A DNA stretch of 64,000 bases from Tethya wilhelma (taxonomy: Eukaryota > Porifera > Demospongiae > Tethyida > Tethyidae). Both the position numbers and the translations under genes were made by a program. Location: the NCBI GenBank assembly GCA_964030475.1, contig CAXIPT010000008.1:4435500-4499499 (forward strand), written 5' to 3'. The notes under the pieces are model-generated. The model saw only the letters and a program-made list of their open reading frames with translations, was not told where the DNA came from and made no database searches. How positions within the stretch are numbered: position 1 is the stretch's first letter; every line of letters begins with the position of its first letter. Below, piece after piece: positions 12,702 to 25,300 of the stretch.

Positions 12702-13429
12702 AGCTTCACTAACTCTATCTGTTTGTTCTTGTGCTCTAGTTGCCCACTTCCCTCCAGCTGTTGTCTCTCAGAGTGGTAGCTCTTGTACCAACGAACAAAC
12801 TCCTTCACTCCCTCAGCCAACGAAATCCGAGGAATGAAATTAAGAGCCCAGGTGGTATCTGAAATATCGGCCCACGTGCTAAATAAGTCTGAGGGTGGCA
12901 GGGGAAGCAGTTCCTGTGAAAAGAAACATTGTGATGTTGCAATTTTTACCTGTTGTCTTTGAACTTACAATCTGAGCAACTGAATTCAATTCTAATTCCA
13001 AATAATCTAATAATTTGTCCAAGGTGAAAGGTCGTCCTGAACCGATATTGTACACTTCGCCACAAAATGAAGGGGTGTGGTCCAGAGCTGCCAGGACTCC
13101 ACCCACTGTGTCGTTAATGAAAGTGAAATCTCTCAAGAGAGGTTTTGAGGAGTTGAAGACGGGGAGGGGTTGATTATTGGCTAGCCTGTGTGTGAACTTG
13201 TACACAGCCATGTCAGGCCTACCCCATGGACCATACACTGTGAACAGTCTCAGGCCTATCGACGATATGTTGTGTTGGGAGCAGTAGGCTCTGGCAAAAT
13301 GTTCGTTGGCCACTTTCATAGCAGCGTACATGTTAGTGGGGGGTTGGAGGTGTGAGGAGGTGGAGAATGGGAGGGTGGCACCACGGCCATAGACACTGGA
13401 GGACGAGGCATACACAAGGGAGACGTTCT

Positions 13430-13483
<54 letters not shown>

Positions 13484-14263
13484 TGACAATCAAAAAGCAA
13501 CAATTTTTCTTTCAAATGACAGGAAATTTGGCATATCAATACTTCCTCAAAAACATTCCCCTGGGAAACACCACTGATTCACTATCACAAGAAGCCACTC
13601 TAGATCTACTATCTATAGCAAGATGCCCACCCATATCTCGGTTTCCATACCAACCAACCTCATGTTCCTTAATAACATCCAAGAGGCTGAGGAAACACTC
13701 GGCATTGTTGCGAGTGTATTCCAATGGCTTCTTCAAGGAGTGTCGTACGCCTGCCTGTGCTGCCATGTGGACGACGTGAGTGAACCCATACTTGTCAAAC
13801 AGGTATGACAGCATTGTTCGATCGCACAGATCTCCACGATAAGTACGCACTCCTGCCCTCATTAACTCGTACGTCCGGTCAAACTTGATTTGAACATCGT
13901 AATAATCAGTGTAGCTATCAATACCCACTACTGTGACACCTGGCCATTGCTCCACTAGAGCACGTGATACGTGGAAGCCGATAAAACCGGCTGAACCAGT
14001 TACAAGGATGACTCTCTTGTCAGTTGGAAGGGGAGAGAAGCAGTTGTGAGAGGATGTGAGGGTGTCTAATGATGTCATAGTGATGTCATCATTGTTTGAA
14101 AACGTAAACACATGTATACAAGTACAACAGACAAGAATCACATTGAAAGCATGCTCAAAAAAGTATGGCACTCACTTGTACTGCTGAGTAGAGTATAGAG
14201 GAGTATCAGACAAGGGAGTGTAGCAAGCAGGAGTCCCTTAGCAAGAAGAAACCAGTTAGCCAT
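8825..14263 (-). CDS. Fusion protein: UDP-glucuronate 4-epimerase + EGF modules + GT8 glycosyltransferase
   Basis: 18 exons (minus): 14176..14263, 13659..14065, 12969..13427, 12701..12913, 11889..11989, 11698..11771, 11588..11646, 11328..11457, 11071..11133, 10934..11000, 10758..10869, 10484..10679, 9782..10337, 9566..9625, 9372..9489, 9193..9292, 9057..9128, 8825..8979. They sum to 3030 nt, 1009 residues, in one frame. Order: signal anchor (about 5-26); SDR epimerase (about 45-385) with TGSAGFIG, SSSSVYG and catalytic Y199-x3-K203; then two module+EGF units (about 440-553 and 585-703); GT8 domain (about 704-975) with DAD near 814, FNAGVYGVNFDLW and LLHWSGKRKPW; a C-terminal EGF. The epimerase should make UDP-galacturonate from UDP-glucuronate. 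The GT8 end resembles plant GATL and animal GLT8D enzymes. A Golgi type II topology is inferred. Exons 5-6 have a second, frame-incompatible copy at 12219..12292 and 12410..12510. Confidence 0.85.
9705..9763. repeat. (CT)n microsatellite
   Basis: Pure CT tract in an intron of the epimerase-GT8 gene. Confidence 0.97.
11624..12665. repeat. Perfect 521-bp tandem duplication
   Basis: Bases 11624-12144 and 12145-12665 read identically at every position compared. The unit holds two complete exons of the epimerase-GT8 gene (11698..11771 and 11889..11989, repeated at 12219..12292 and 12410..12510) and 23 nt of a third. Identity without any drift implies a very recent event or an assembly artefact. 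Confidence 0.93.
13436..13479. repeat. (GA)n microsatellite
   Basis: GA tract next to the acceptor of the third epimerase exon; on the coding strand it serves as a long polypyrimidine tract. Confidence 0.95.
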
Positions 14264-14452
14264 CGTGCAAATTTATGCACGCGCTGCACACAAAGGGGGC
14301 GTGCCTGGATTGGGGGCGTGGTTATTAGGTTTTGCGGCTTTTCATTTCATTCCTATCCGCGCAGTGTGTTGCAGTTGAACGTCAGCTGATGAGTGGAGTC
14401 GGGCGGTTTTCTTTCTTCCAGTAACGCAGCGAACGTACAAGAGCGACAGAGA
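14264..14452. promoter_or_regulatory. Probable bidirectional promoter, epimerase-GT8 / CAP-Gly
   Basis: 189 bp lie between divergent start codons. The stretch contains a GC-richer block (gggggcgtg twice near 14296-14325) that could bind GC-box factors; this is inference. Confidence 0.45.
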
Positions 14453-16594
14453 ATGCCAGAACTTACGGAGGTAAGTACTTTGAAGTGTTGTGAAATAATG
14501 CCAGTGTTGGGGTAGTGAGCGATAAAAATTGACTTGCTTTCAATTTGGCGGTCAGTAGGTGAACTAAAAAGTTTTGAAGAACAGCTAGCGTAGCCTATTG
14601 TTTCTTTCTGCCTATGTAGTGTGCATATTTTGGACAGATATGTAAGCATTTAAGAGCGCCCAGTAGCCATGTTTAGATTCGGTAGAACTTGAAGATGGTT
14701 CCATGGGTCTCCCTTGACAATACAATGTGCAGTGATGCATGCACAGCCTGAATATGCATGGACCAAGCAAGTGAATTTATGTATGTATGTGTTCTCACAT
14801 GTTCATAAATGGCTAGCAACACAGGGCCCCCATTAGCACACACTGACTGCCTGGTTACCATACACAGTGAGTTACATGCCTGTCTCTCATGATATCTATT
14901 GTTCATTAGGACCCCCTGCTGGTGAATGGCACCACCTCCACCAGTGATACCAGCAACAGCGATTCAGACAGTGAGGCTGGTGCAGTACCCCCTCTTCTAG
15001 CTCCCAAACAAACTGACCTTGGCAAGCGTGTCCTCTTCTACTCCATACAAGACAAAAAACAAAAGTATGGTGTGCTCAGATTCCTCGGTCCGACAGAGTT
15101 CTCGGAGGGAATGTGGTGTGGTATTGAGCTGGACAAACCGGTTGGTAAGAACAATGGGTCCATTCACGGAATACGATACTTTGTGTGCGATTCGAACCAC
15201 GGTGTGTTTGTACCACTGGCCAAGGTAGAGCTCGACACAAGCAGACGATCTCGCAGTAGGCCCAACAGTGCTCCCAGCTCGAGAAACTCTTCCCTAGAAC
15301 GAAAGAAACAGTCTAATAATGTCCCGGCTTCCAACTCTAGTCCAAAGATGAATCCGTACATTCTGCAAAAAGACTTGGCAAACCGGTTAAGCCAACCAGT
15401 TATGCACAAACGTAAAGCAGGGCCGTCAGCGATGACTAGTTACCGTCAACCAATGAAGGCATTTGCTACTAAAGATGTCAAAAGAGAGGAAACAGGTACA
15501 AAGAAGAATGTCCTGTCTCCGTTCAGAGCTGGAGGGATGGTCAAAGCTCAGAGTACCGAGAACCTCAGAGGACTGAACAGAGACAAAGAGAAGAACCACG
15601 GTCACATGAAGGCCGGCATGCCATCAAAGAAGAGCTCATCGGAGAGAGATTTGCGATCCTCTTCGACGGGAAATCTGAGCGGCAAGTCGTCGAACAAGAC
15701 GGCAAACAAACCTCTCAAGAAGAAAGGACGAGTGAACAGTTGTTCCGACCTCCTAGACTCCTCCAGCACGACCAGTGGCAGCAGTGGTAGCTCAGCGTCA
15801 AGAAAGAGTGCCGATGCCTCATCACTGTTTTCAAAATCGTCCACAACACTAGTCTGGCCTCGCACTTCGACCCCTGGTAACCGTGACGACCAGACCCCTG
15901 ATGGTTGTTCTAGTCCTGACGATATGAGCGACTCTCACAGCAGAATTCACAGTGCTAGCACTTTAGTGGGTAATAACAGCCTAGAAGAAACTGAAAATCC
16001 TACCCCCGATATCAAGGAGAAGGCATTCATTTTGACACCAGAGCCCAGTACATCTGCCTCCGTGAGTACTAGCAGTGTACAAGGTTTGGACACTCAGGCA
16101 AAACAATTTAAAGAGAAAGAGAGGATCTCCCCCTCGTTAGAAGACTGGCGAGGGCCATCCCCTGAGGGCCATGCTTCCAAGCAGTGCTACAAGAACAAGC
16201 CGGCGGGATCAGCTACACTCACTCACCCCCTCACCTCCGTGGCCATTGTGAGCAGTGGGGAGGAGAATGGGTCGATGAGTGGCAGTAGCGGAGTCCGTGT
16301 CTTGAGCCCACGAGAGTTTATCAAGAGTGTGAGTGGACCGAATCAAACAGTGAGTGATTATGCGTGTGTGATGTGTCTATGTGTGTGTCTGTGTGTGTGT
16401 GTGTGTGTCTGACGGTCTGTGTGTGTGTGTGTTTGTAAGTGTGCATGTGTGTGTGTGTGTGTGTGTAAGTGTGTGTGTGTGCTTGTGTGTGTATAAAAGT
16501 TGCTAATCACTTTGTTTGGGGTTGTCTAACTTCCTCCCTCTCTGTGGTAAAGCATTCTTATTACTAGTGGCAACATGAGCAACTATACCGCTTC

Positions 16595-16638
<44 letters not shown>

Positions 16639-17421
16639 CTGCAACAGCTTCATTTGTACACACATTAATCATCACTGCAACAGCACACATACCAGTTCCT
16701 CCCCTCTTTTCTCTCACAGTTGGTGGGTGTGTCAGTGAATAAGCTTGAAGAGGTGTTTACAGAGCAGTACAGACTATGGCACAGTACACAGGGTAAGAAG
16801 CGAAGATCAGATAATGGTCGTTAGTAAACAACCGTTACCGTGGCGATTTTGTTTGTGGTTGACCATAGTGTTGTTAGAGGACAGGGTACGTCAGCTGGAG
16901 AGACAGGTACAGGAACAATCTGCTGAGCTCGGCAAATACCAGCGACTGCTACAAGAAGGTACTTGAGAGAGCAAACACATTCCACTGTACCGGTAACAAT
17001 ACGATACTAGATATCAATGTCAGGTGCATGGAGTTGCTAGGGAAACTAGCTAGCTATGTATAGATGGTCGTATTTTAAGTGTCCTAATTGATTGGTTGTA
17101 TCAGATGGTATTGTTATAGTAAGCAGCAATTTGTGTCTCGATTTCAAACACACAAACAACACGCACACGCACATACATGCAAAACTTGGCCCCATTGCAG
17201 CAGAAGACAGTAAATCCATGGTGAGTATAATTATAGCTAGTGTGTTTGTGTTTGTGTGTTTGTGTTGACAGCTGTTTTTTGCATCAATGCTGACTCAGCA
17301 AAAACACCACCAAGGAGGCCCTGCAGCAGCTGTGTACACTACCACTACACCCAGCACAATCAAAGGAAGAGAACCAACACTCAGTTCAATTCAATGGTAC
17401 AAGCAACCTTGTACTGGATAA
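14453..17421 (+). CDS. CAP-Gly domain microtubule-binding protein
   Basis: Exons 14453..14470 (18 nt), 14910..16349, 16720..16792, 16869..16958, 17201..17220 (20 nt) and 17272..17421 give 596 residues. A short acidic N-terminus leads into one CAP-Gly domain (GVLRFLGPTEFSEGMWCGIEL, with GKNNGSIHG instead of the canonical GKNDG and ending HGVFVPLAKVEL). Then comes a long Ser/Arg/Lys-rich basic linker and a short coiled coil (DRVRQLERQVQEQSAELGKY). CAP-Gly domains bind EEY/F tails of tubulin and EB proteins, so a plus-end linker of the CLIP type is likely. The last exon is tentative: it is in frame and followed by AATAAA near 17461, but a near-identical copy of the preceding exons at 28.5 kb continues into different sequence that extends the coiled coil better. 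Confidence 0.72.
16703..17276 (+). repeat. Dispersed duplication, copy 1 (CAP-Gly 3' exons)
   Basis: Nearly identical to 28548-29127 with a few substitutions and one small length change in the GT-rich tail. It covers three exons including the 20-nt microexon. Confidence 0.9.
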
Positions 17422-19649
17422 ACTGACAGTGTTTATTTTCGTGCCTTAAACAACAACACAAATAAATTTATACAGAGACAATTTGTACAGCAACCACCAA
17501 ACAAACACACTGACTGACATGTAGAGTGAGTGGTTGACCATCATTGTGAGAGTTGGGACTTTGAGTGTACAAACCACATGAGTGAAGAATGAACATTCTT
17601 GACTTCATTTGACCTTGTTTTGTATCCACAAAATAAAAGTACCTAGTGCACATGCTTGCAGCTGCATGAGAAATATTGTTGCTTGTAACTATAACATGCA
17701 GTTCAGTCCACATATGCAGAGTTGCTACCGGCAACTGTTTCAGTTGCATGCAGCAGTGACTAAAACTAACGCTGCACTCTGCACAGTATCAGTGCCACTA
17801 CATACATCATGTGCATGTATCATGCACAGGCTCATACGGACACATTAAATCAATGTTTATAGTTCTTGTGCTGCTTAGCAACTCAGGTTACAGTGCACAA
17901 GGTTTCAAACTATGCCGTAAAAGTTTAGTTCCAAGTACCTTTGTCTCCCATATGTGTGCTTCTATTGAATATGCTACACAATCATGCTGCTACTGAGAAC
18001 AAATTCATACAAACATGATAGACCAGCTCATGCAGACCGCCACGATTTATTGATAACTTTAATTGCTTGTTTCAAAACAGCCTCTTTCCCAAAAGCTTTC
18101 ACAGTAAACTCTGTGAGCACAAGCAGTTATACTTTGAGACACAGTCATTGTACCAGCTGTTACCTGGAACTGCAACAACACAGACACCATGTGATTAACA
18201 CATCATTGAAGATCACACCCGTTAGTCCCAGAACGGCCGAACACAACAACACATACTTCATACATGCACTGAGTACTCACACTACATAGTGATACATACA
18301 ATGATCATGCAGAGACGTATACATGCATGCACATGCATGAAGTCACCGAAAGTGATTTAAGGCCAATCAAGTAGTTTCATCATTCAAACAGAACAACAAG
18401 ACTACAGAATGTACATTAGTAGTAATTGTAAGCTGGGTAACCGTGCTCAGTCACTTGTAACTACAAGCCTCTTTCAATATTTTAGGGTAAGACTGATGAC
18501 AAAAACTGTGACATTAAAAGCAAGGTAAAAATGGTATGACCATGCATGTGTGAGTCAAATTGAAGCTCTGATCCTAATTGTGAGTGCATCATCATCCAAC
18601 TTGACCACTCCCCTACAGCTCCACCCACAAGCTTACAGGGCATTATGAAGAATCTGAAGAATTTGCCACACAGACACATACAATACACACTAATGACCCC
18701 ACGTAAAGCAGGCGCCCACAGCTCTAGTGCTGCATGTACAACAATAATGATGGAGTGACTTTGCAGTGTACACATCATCAACTCAGGCAATTTGTTGAGA
18801 ATGCAGAGATCACACACACTGGCTGATGAAATCCATTTAAACAACTATGAAAATTAGTGCATGCATTATCATCTGATCCCTGGTGACCATTCTTAATGTA
18901 CACTTGGGTATTAGTATGGCACTATAGGCTTCAGGAAACTTTTACTACTATAATATACTCACACTATAGTATTAATCCAGGGTGGAATGTTCTGAAAATT
19001 GAAGAAGAGTCACTTAATATACAACAGTGTAATTTCTGAGTCATGAATTGCATTAATTTAAAGTGATTAATCCCAATCCACTTAGTGTACTGACAGAGCA
19101 CATTGCTGAAATTGTCAACTTAATAGCGAGCTGAGCTGGGAATATTATGGAGAAACAATGAAACCTCGCTTTGAAACTATCTGCATATCATTCCGTCTTT
19201 TTTCTTACATTTTCAGGTTTAAGCATACAGTTAGTGTTTCTCAAGCTAAGATGATGCAAGATAGTACAATCCAGAATTTTTTTATTATCTTTTCCACAGC
19301 TGCATACACAAGTAAAATGTACAATAAAAGGGGATTAGGATATGAAATGAATAATCAACAATCACACAATATTCACTATAATAGCTGCCAATACATTAAA
19401 TCAATAATGTCACATTAATACACATTTTCACAAAATATATCAGATTAACTATACAAAAATTACAATTTTTTTGCACACAATTTGCACTATAAGATGATAC
19501 ATGTGACCGGGGGTTGATTTCAACTGCTTCTGTACACAACACAACACAACACAAAAAACCATTGCACTTTGTTCATAAGTATATAAGTTCACATGGATGA
19601 AACTAACAATGATTATGCATACATTTACATTGCCTGCCGTTCAATTAGT
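17422..19649. other. Non-coding stretch
   Basis: AT-rich, with many stop codons in all frames and a possible polyadenylation signal near 17461. No convincing exon, RNA gene or repeat family is seen. Confidence 0.6.
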
Positions 19650-20546
19650 TCACGTAAGTAAGGGGCCTGGTGGAGGAGGGGTGAATTGAAAAGGCACCAG
19701 ACCCAAACGTGGTCCTACCACCTGTAGAACATACTTGACCACTTCTGGATCTTCCAAGAGGTGTTGCATCTGTTGGTGAATGCTTCTAGCGGCTCTCTGC
19801 TGCTTCTCAGGATACCACGTGTTAGACACCTTAACAAGTTTACTCTGATTTTGCTGAAAAGCCGAAAACTTGTCGACTGCAATGTTGAGCTCTCTTAGCT
19901 TTAGCTGTCCCTCTTGAAGTTGCTGCACGACGTCACGATCAGTTATTCCTACGCTGATCATTTCTTGCAGCCATTTGGTGGCTCGCGAAATAGTTTCACG
20001 AACTCGTGCAATATCTTCCAAAGGATCTTCTGATTTCGGGCTTGCTGCTCGACTCTGAAGATCCAGGAAGAACTGACAAGTGTTTCTGAGTCTATAATCA
20101 TCAACATTGAGCAGTTCAGCATAGCGAGAAATATTCTCGTAAAATTTGATGTGTTGGAGTAGGTACTTCAAATCAAATCCTTCGGGGACTTCGTCTGGGC
20201 TCACTTTGACCCAGACCTGTCCATGGGCACGATCAAATCGCTTCACTTGAAAGGAAATGGGTATCTTGTACGAAGAGTGAGCATAACAGATGACGGCTCG
20301 AAGTGCATCTGTCAGAGTGGACAAACACCTCCTTTCAAGATCAGTTTCTTTGACAGTCAAGGGATCATCGGAGCCTGGTTGATCCACGTCTACTGCTGCT
20401 GGTGCTGCAGTATACTGTGCAGGTAGGTGTAGAGGCAATGAAGTGAGAGCAGAGGTCTGGGAGACGGGGGTTGTTGGACTCTGAGATACTTGCAGTTCTG
20501 CAAACTTGTGCCAGAGGTGAAAAGTTGCTGCATCAAAGTGATTCAT
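19650..20546 (-). CDS. Intronless protein of unknown function, 298 residues
   Basis: A single uninterrupted frame from ATG to TAA. The N-terminal 70 residues are low-complexity (Ser, Pro, Ala). The middle contains an alternating hydrophobic stretch (ISFQVKRFDRAHGQVWVKV), and the C-terminal two thirds are helical and charged, likely coiled coil (DIARVRETISRATKWLQEM, QQLQEGQLKLRELNIAV). It ends in a proline-rich tail. There is no signal peptide or membrane segment. I do not recognise the family. The long open frame and non-repetitive composition argue for a real gene; absence of introns is unusual among its neighbours and could mean a retrocopy. Confidence 0.6.
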   Translation of the reverse strand: MNHFDAATFHLWHKFAELQVSQSPTTPVSQTSALTSLPLHLPAQYTAAPAAVDVDQPGSDDPLTVKETDLERRCLSTLTDALRAVICYAHSSYKIPISFQVKRFDRAHGQVWVKVSPDEVPEGFDLKYLLQHIKFYENISRYAELLNVDDYRLRNTCQFFLDLQSRAASPKSEDPLEDIARVRETISRATKWLQEMISVGITDRDVVQQLQEGQLKLRELNIAVDKFSAFQQNQSKLVKVSNTWYPEKQQRAARSIHQQMQHLLEDPEVVKYVLQVVGPRLGLVPFQFTPPPPGPLLT

Positions 20547-22399
20547 GGTGGACTGAGCAATGATTTTTCAAATGTTCTGCTTGAAAAATTAATATTAACT
20601 ATTCCAGATAGAGAAGAAAGGTCCACTTGCAATATTTGTACTAACGTTTTCGGGCAAGTTTTGACCTGCAATTGTTGTGCAAAAACGCTTCGCAGATGTT
20701 GCTTTTATAATATCGTGACAGTGCTGACTCAGCGGCGCGCGTGTAGAAATTTCCCTTAGTCACTTCCAGGAAGTATCAGCTAAACTATTTCCTGGAATTT
20801 TAATGACATTGTAAGAATTTCCCTTAACATTTACCCCACTTTCCAGCTCATTCTTCCATTTCCCCTTCACTCCAAAGAGCAGAAGCAGGCACAACAAGGC
20901 ATGAATATTACTCAGCAGCTCAGAGTCCTATACAAGAAGCCAAGTCACTGAGATACTTGAATTCACTTTGAAAGTAAAACCACTAGTACTTTTGGGCGTT
21001 CCTTTTTCCAAAGAAACCTTAATTGTAATTCATACTCTGTACCTCATCACCTGATATACTGTGAATTACATGCTGCACAAATGGTAGTTTCCCTAGTCTG
21101 GGCTAGGGGATGCACCACCTGGATTTAACGGTAACTTAACTATTCATTAGAGTGGGCTTGTCAAAACTTGCCCGGAATACTATGTGCTTACCATTGCAGG
21201 CTCCAATAATCCGAGAAAACCGTACATAATGAATAGCTTTAATGTTGTAACAAGAAATAGGTGCAACCAAGTAGCACAGCAGCGCATGTTCCACAGAATG
21301 TATTGGGAAAAAACCTGGTAATCCCCAACTACCATGCAAATGAGCTAATGCACGTTGCCATAGTATCATGCATATAATTATCACCCATAGTCCCTGACTG
21401 TGGTGGAGGAGGTGAACCAGCACTTACACTGCAACATAGTGGTGGCCACAAAGACTCACAATGCTGAACCATTATTGTTTGTACTAGACAAATATACATA
21501 CACACATACATATACTACATACATACATACATACACTGGTACTCAACTACATAGCGTGTGATACTTCCTGTAAATAGAAGCAGTACTTGCATCATCTCGA
21601 TCTGCCTAGCTCTTAGTCTATAAGCTCAGTCCAAAATTCATTTACCGCTAACCAATCAAGATAAGATGCAGGAATGGAGTAGACTGGCTGGGGAATCCTA
21701 CCACAATAATACACTGTGATGGCATCATGCCATGGTGTGAGGCACTGCATGTTACAGTCATGGAGTAGTTTTTGGAGTAAAGAACCATTATGATAATGCA
21801 CACATGCAATGGTGAAGACTTACATGTGCCCAGCAACAAATCTCCCCCCAAAATATAGTTAGAGCATTGTATTTAAAATTCCATAGTTACAGACATACAG
21901 TGACTTTAAGCATTACTGTCTACTGTATTTGATATAATTATACGTTTCAGAGTATACATGGCTATCCAGGCTTTTCCCTTGCAAATATTTTGTTTGAAAA
22001 TAAGAAAGGGGTGAGCCAAGAGGAACAAGACTATATACAGTGCATGGCTAATTGGCTATACCAGCAGTGTTTCCCCCAAAGAGAGGTAAGGGTCTCTCCC
22101 CCTCCTTTTAACTACCTCCTCCCCATACAAAACTACTAATTTAATTTTTCCAGAGAATTTTAAGACGTTACTGTACATATAAATGTTTCTGGTCTGTGTT
22201 TCCCCCTGGACAAAAGTAAAGAGGGGGGGAGAGTTGCTTAAAATGGCTTCAATTATGACTGTCTACTTGCTATAGCTTAACAAACCAATATTTTGATACA
22301 TTTCACCAAGTGTATGAGCTACACCGGCACAGCCCAACACCATGGGGTGACTGGCTGCAATACATCAGCGACTCCTTCTAAGGAAGTGGTGTGATTTAC
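20547..22399. other. Stretch without identifiable exons
   Basis: This is where the C-terminal exons of the CNG channel gene would be expected. I searched the minus strand for a cyclic-nucleotide-binding domain and saw none. It is otherwise AT-rich with no clear gene. Confidence 0.55.
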
Positions 22400-25300
22400 C
22401 TCTTTGGGGATGTGCCACTGCAACAGGTACTCCTTGAGTCTGTCCCACTTCCTGTAAGCCGCTAATTTGGAACCGTTGGCAGCCTCAACGATGTTCCTGA
22501 TCTACATAATGTACGGTGTCATAGTGTATGTATAAGAGTGTGATGTCATAATGGTATGATATTGGTAATGTGCAGTACTGGCTGGTGACTTGGACCATTG
22601 AATGTCACATGATATTAAATAATGTGTGTTTGCAAACAGCATGACTTTACTAGTCACGTCCCATTAACATTTACAGTTCAATAATATTATTATTATTTAA
22701 AATTTAATGATTGACGACCTATATAATGTTATTCATATGCATAGGAACGGCCTATCGCCACTATATACTCTTGGTATCAATTGCAATACATATATACATT
22801 CAAAAGCTAGCTAGCTGCCATGTAATGCCATACAAGACTATGTCCAGCTATAATAAATAATTCTGTTTATGTTAATGTTGATGTTTGTGTGAGACTATCC
22901 CTCAGGAAGTTTTCGTACAATACACAATACAAGGGATTATTGTAAACACAGTATCATCGTACTTAATAACCAGTTTAGACCAGCACAAAATAAAATATTT
23001 ATTTGTTACATTACACAGAGGAGTGGCTACTACTGACTCAGCATGTAACACGTGACACATCCTTGTACACAAGCAAATGACGTCATACTTGTTTGTGGAG
23101 GGAATTTCCCAGGGAATTGGGTGAGCAAATTCTTGCCCAAACATGCCACTATCAATGAGGTGTTTCTAACTATGAGATCATAATAATAGTACAGCTCTAG
23201 ATCTGCTTTCACCCTGTATACAGGTGTTCAATAAACAACACACCCATTTGAAAATACACAGTCATTGTAAAATTTATAGACCAAAACAAATGATGTAATC
23301 ATTACATCGCCATAATAGTCACATTAAGGAGGAATGACCTCATCAGAATAGAGGTGTGTACCTTGATACATACACTGGTATGCCATGTCACTTTGGTTAC
23401 ACATAATTAGATTCATGAATATTGTAATAATGCATTACATCATCATCTTTATTTATGATACCATATAAGGTATGCATATTATTATCATTATACCGCTTCC
23501 CCCCAAAAGAACCTGGCACGGAAAGAACTAGTATGAATTTTTTTCAGTAAAGTGCTACGTTGCTACGTTAAACAATCGGTACAGGCCCACACGTCAACTA
23601 GGTACACATTTACACAGTCCCAAATATCGGGCATTTTTTAATAATATCCATGGGCAAAGCCCACAAGTTAGTCAAAAATGACGTGAATATTGTTTATATA
23701 GCAATCAAAAATTTAATATCCGACAAATAATTATCAATAATTACCAGGGTGCCCATTCCATACCCATAAATGAAAGGAATGTATTGTGTATCCTAGATAT
23801 CTAGAGAGGAAAGTAATCTGACACTGCTCTCTTTCCGGAATTGCAAGGTTGAATGAAATTTGATATGTTTGGTTGCAAACATGCATGCTTTGTGTGCATC
23901 CTTATCAAGCAATAGAACTATCAGGTACAATCATGACTGTGTTTTTTTCCATGTATTTGTGTACACATTCCTCAGAAGCCAACAGACAGAGAGAGGCAAT
24001 TCTTCATTAGTGTCTATCACCTCCACAAGAACAAGCCAGTCCCAAATATCCTCTAGATCTATCTCAATCGGTTACAGTACCCATGCTTTGGGGAATGGTT
24101 CGATCTCCTGAGCTGCAGAGAAATTCGCATTATTTAGTTGGGTAACCAACATGCTACTATCTCTTTGAACTCTTGTGCTTTCACTACAACTTTGTTTTAC
24201 CAACTGATAATTTGAATGTTTGCTCGTGGAATAGCTGTTTCTATGAAAACAGCACCATGCACGGCTCAATCGATTGCTACATCAAATCATTATGTACGGA
24301 CAATGGTGATTGCAAGCTTCAATCAGATGGGAGGGATCGAGAATTTCACAATACTAATTAAAATATTTGCTAAGAAAACTATTTATATGCACAATAGTTT
24401 CTTGCATTTAGCAACATTCACAGTTTCTGGTTAGAGTAACTCTAACTAGTAGCATACATATACACACAAAATTAAAGGAAACTGCCTTATAAGTACATGT
24501 TGACTGGCCTCATAAACCAGGCATGGGGAAGACCTGGTTAACGAGGCTATAATATTATGTTGAGAAACAATTTCTTAAAAATTCCAGCTACAAAGTGATC
24601 TTCTTATAGCCTCATTCACGGGCTCTCTCCTCACAAATATCATGTTTTCAGCTGTGTAATATTCGCAGGGAGAGAGCCTGGGAAGGAAGCTAATCTTCTC
24701 ACCTCTCCAATGATCACAGCAAGGATGAACACACCAAAGAGATAGCCTGCCAACTCCACGACGTACTCCAATGTGGTCTCGGGCATCCTTCCCTCGAGCT
24801 CATGGATGGTTGCCACGGCGAGTGTAGCCCAGTAGAAGCAACGGATGTAACTGAGAGGTATAAACAAATAGAGATGTAATATTATCTTGCTCAGGGAGGT
24901 AAACACTGCCATTAGTATGTAAATTATCATGCTTGGGTTAGATTCTCGGAAACTGGGAATTATAGGTGTTGCTATAGCAGCCATTCTATTTTTAACTTAG
25001 GACAAAAATTAATGTGAGAGTTATGTAAAATAAGTCCCTTGTTGGGATGAGCAAGATACACACATCAAAGAAATTCTTCAACTGAAGCTCTAGTTTAGAG
25101 GCTTGGGAATGAGAAGGAGAGTGGAAGCAGCTGAAATTACAGACATTCTTTGAGGCAGACTACCTTGTTGGTATGTGTGAAAGATAAAGAGAAATTAACA
25201 CAGCTTCAGGGAAACTGCAAGGAAAAGCAGTAACCTTCATTTGAATAGAGGGCTTCTCATTAAATATTTATCAAAACATTGCTTCTAAGGAAGTAGAGAG

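Noticed and set aside
20760..22390. Possible CNG cyclic-nucleotide-binding exons
   Set aside because: Minus-strand reading shows no GEISLL-type or phosphate-binding cassette motif in any frame.
23860..24434. Overlapping plus-strand frames of 60-83 residues in a CNG intron
   Set aside because: No splice logic, no family resemblance and AT-rich composition; chance frames.
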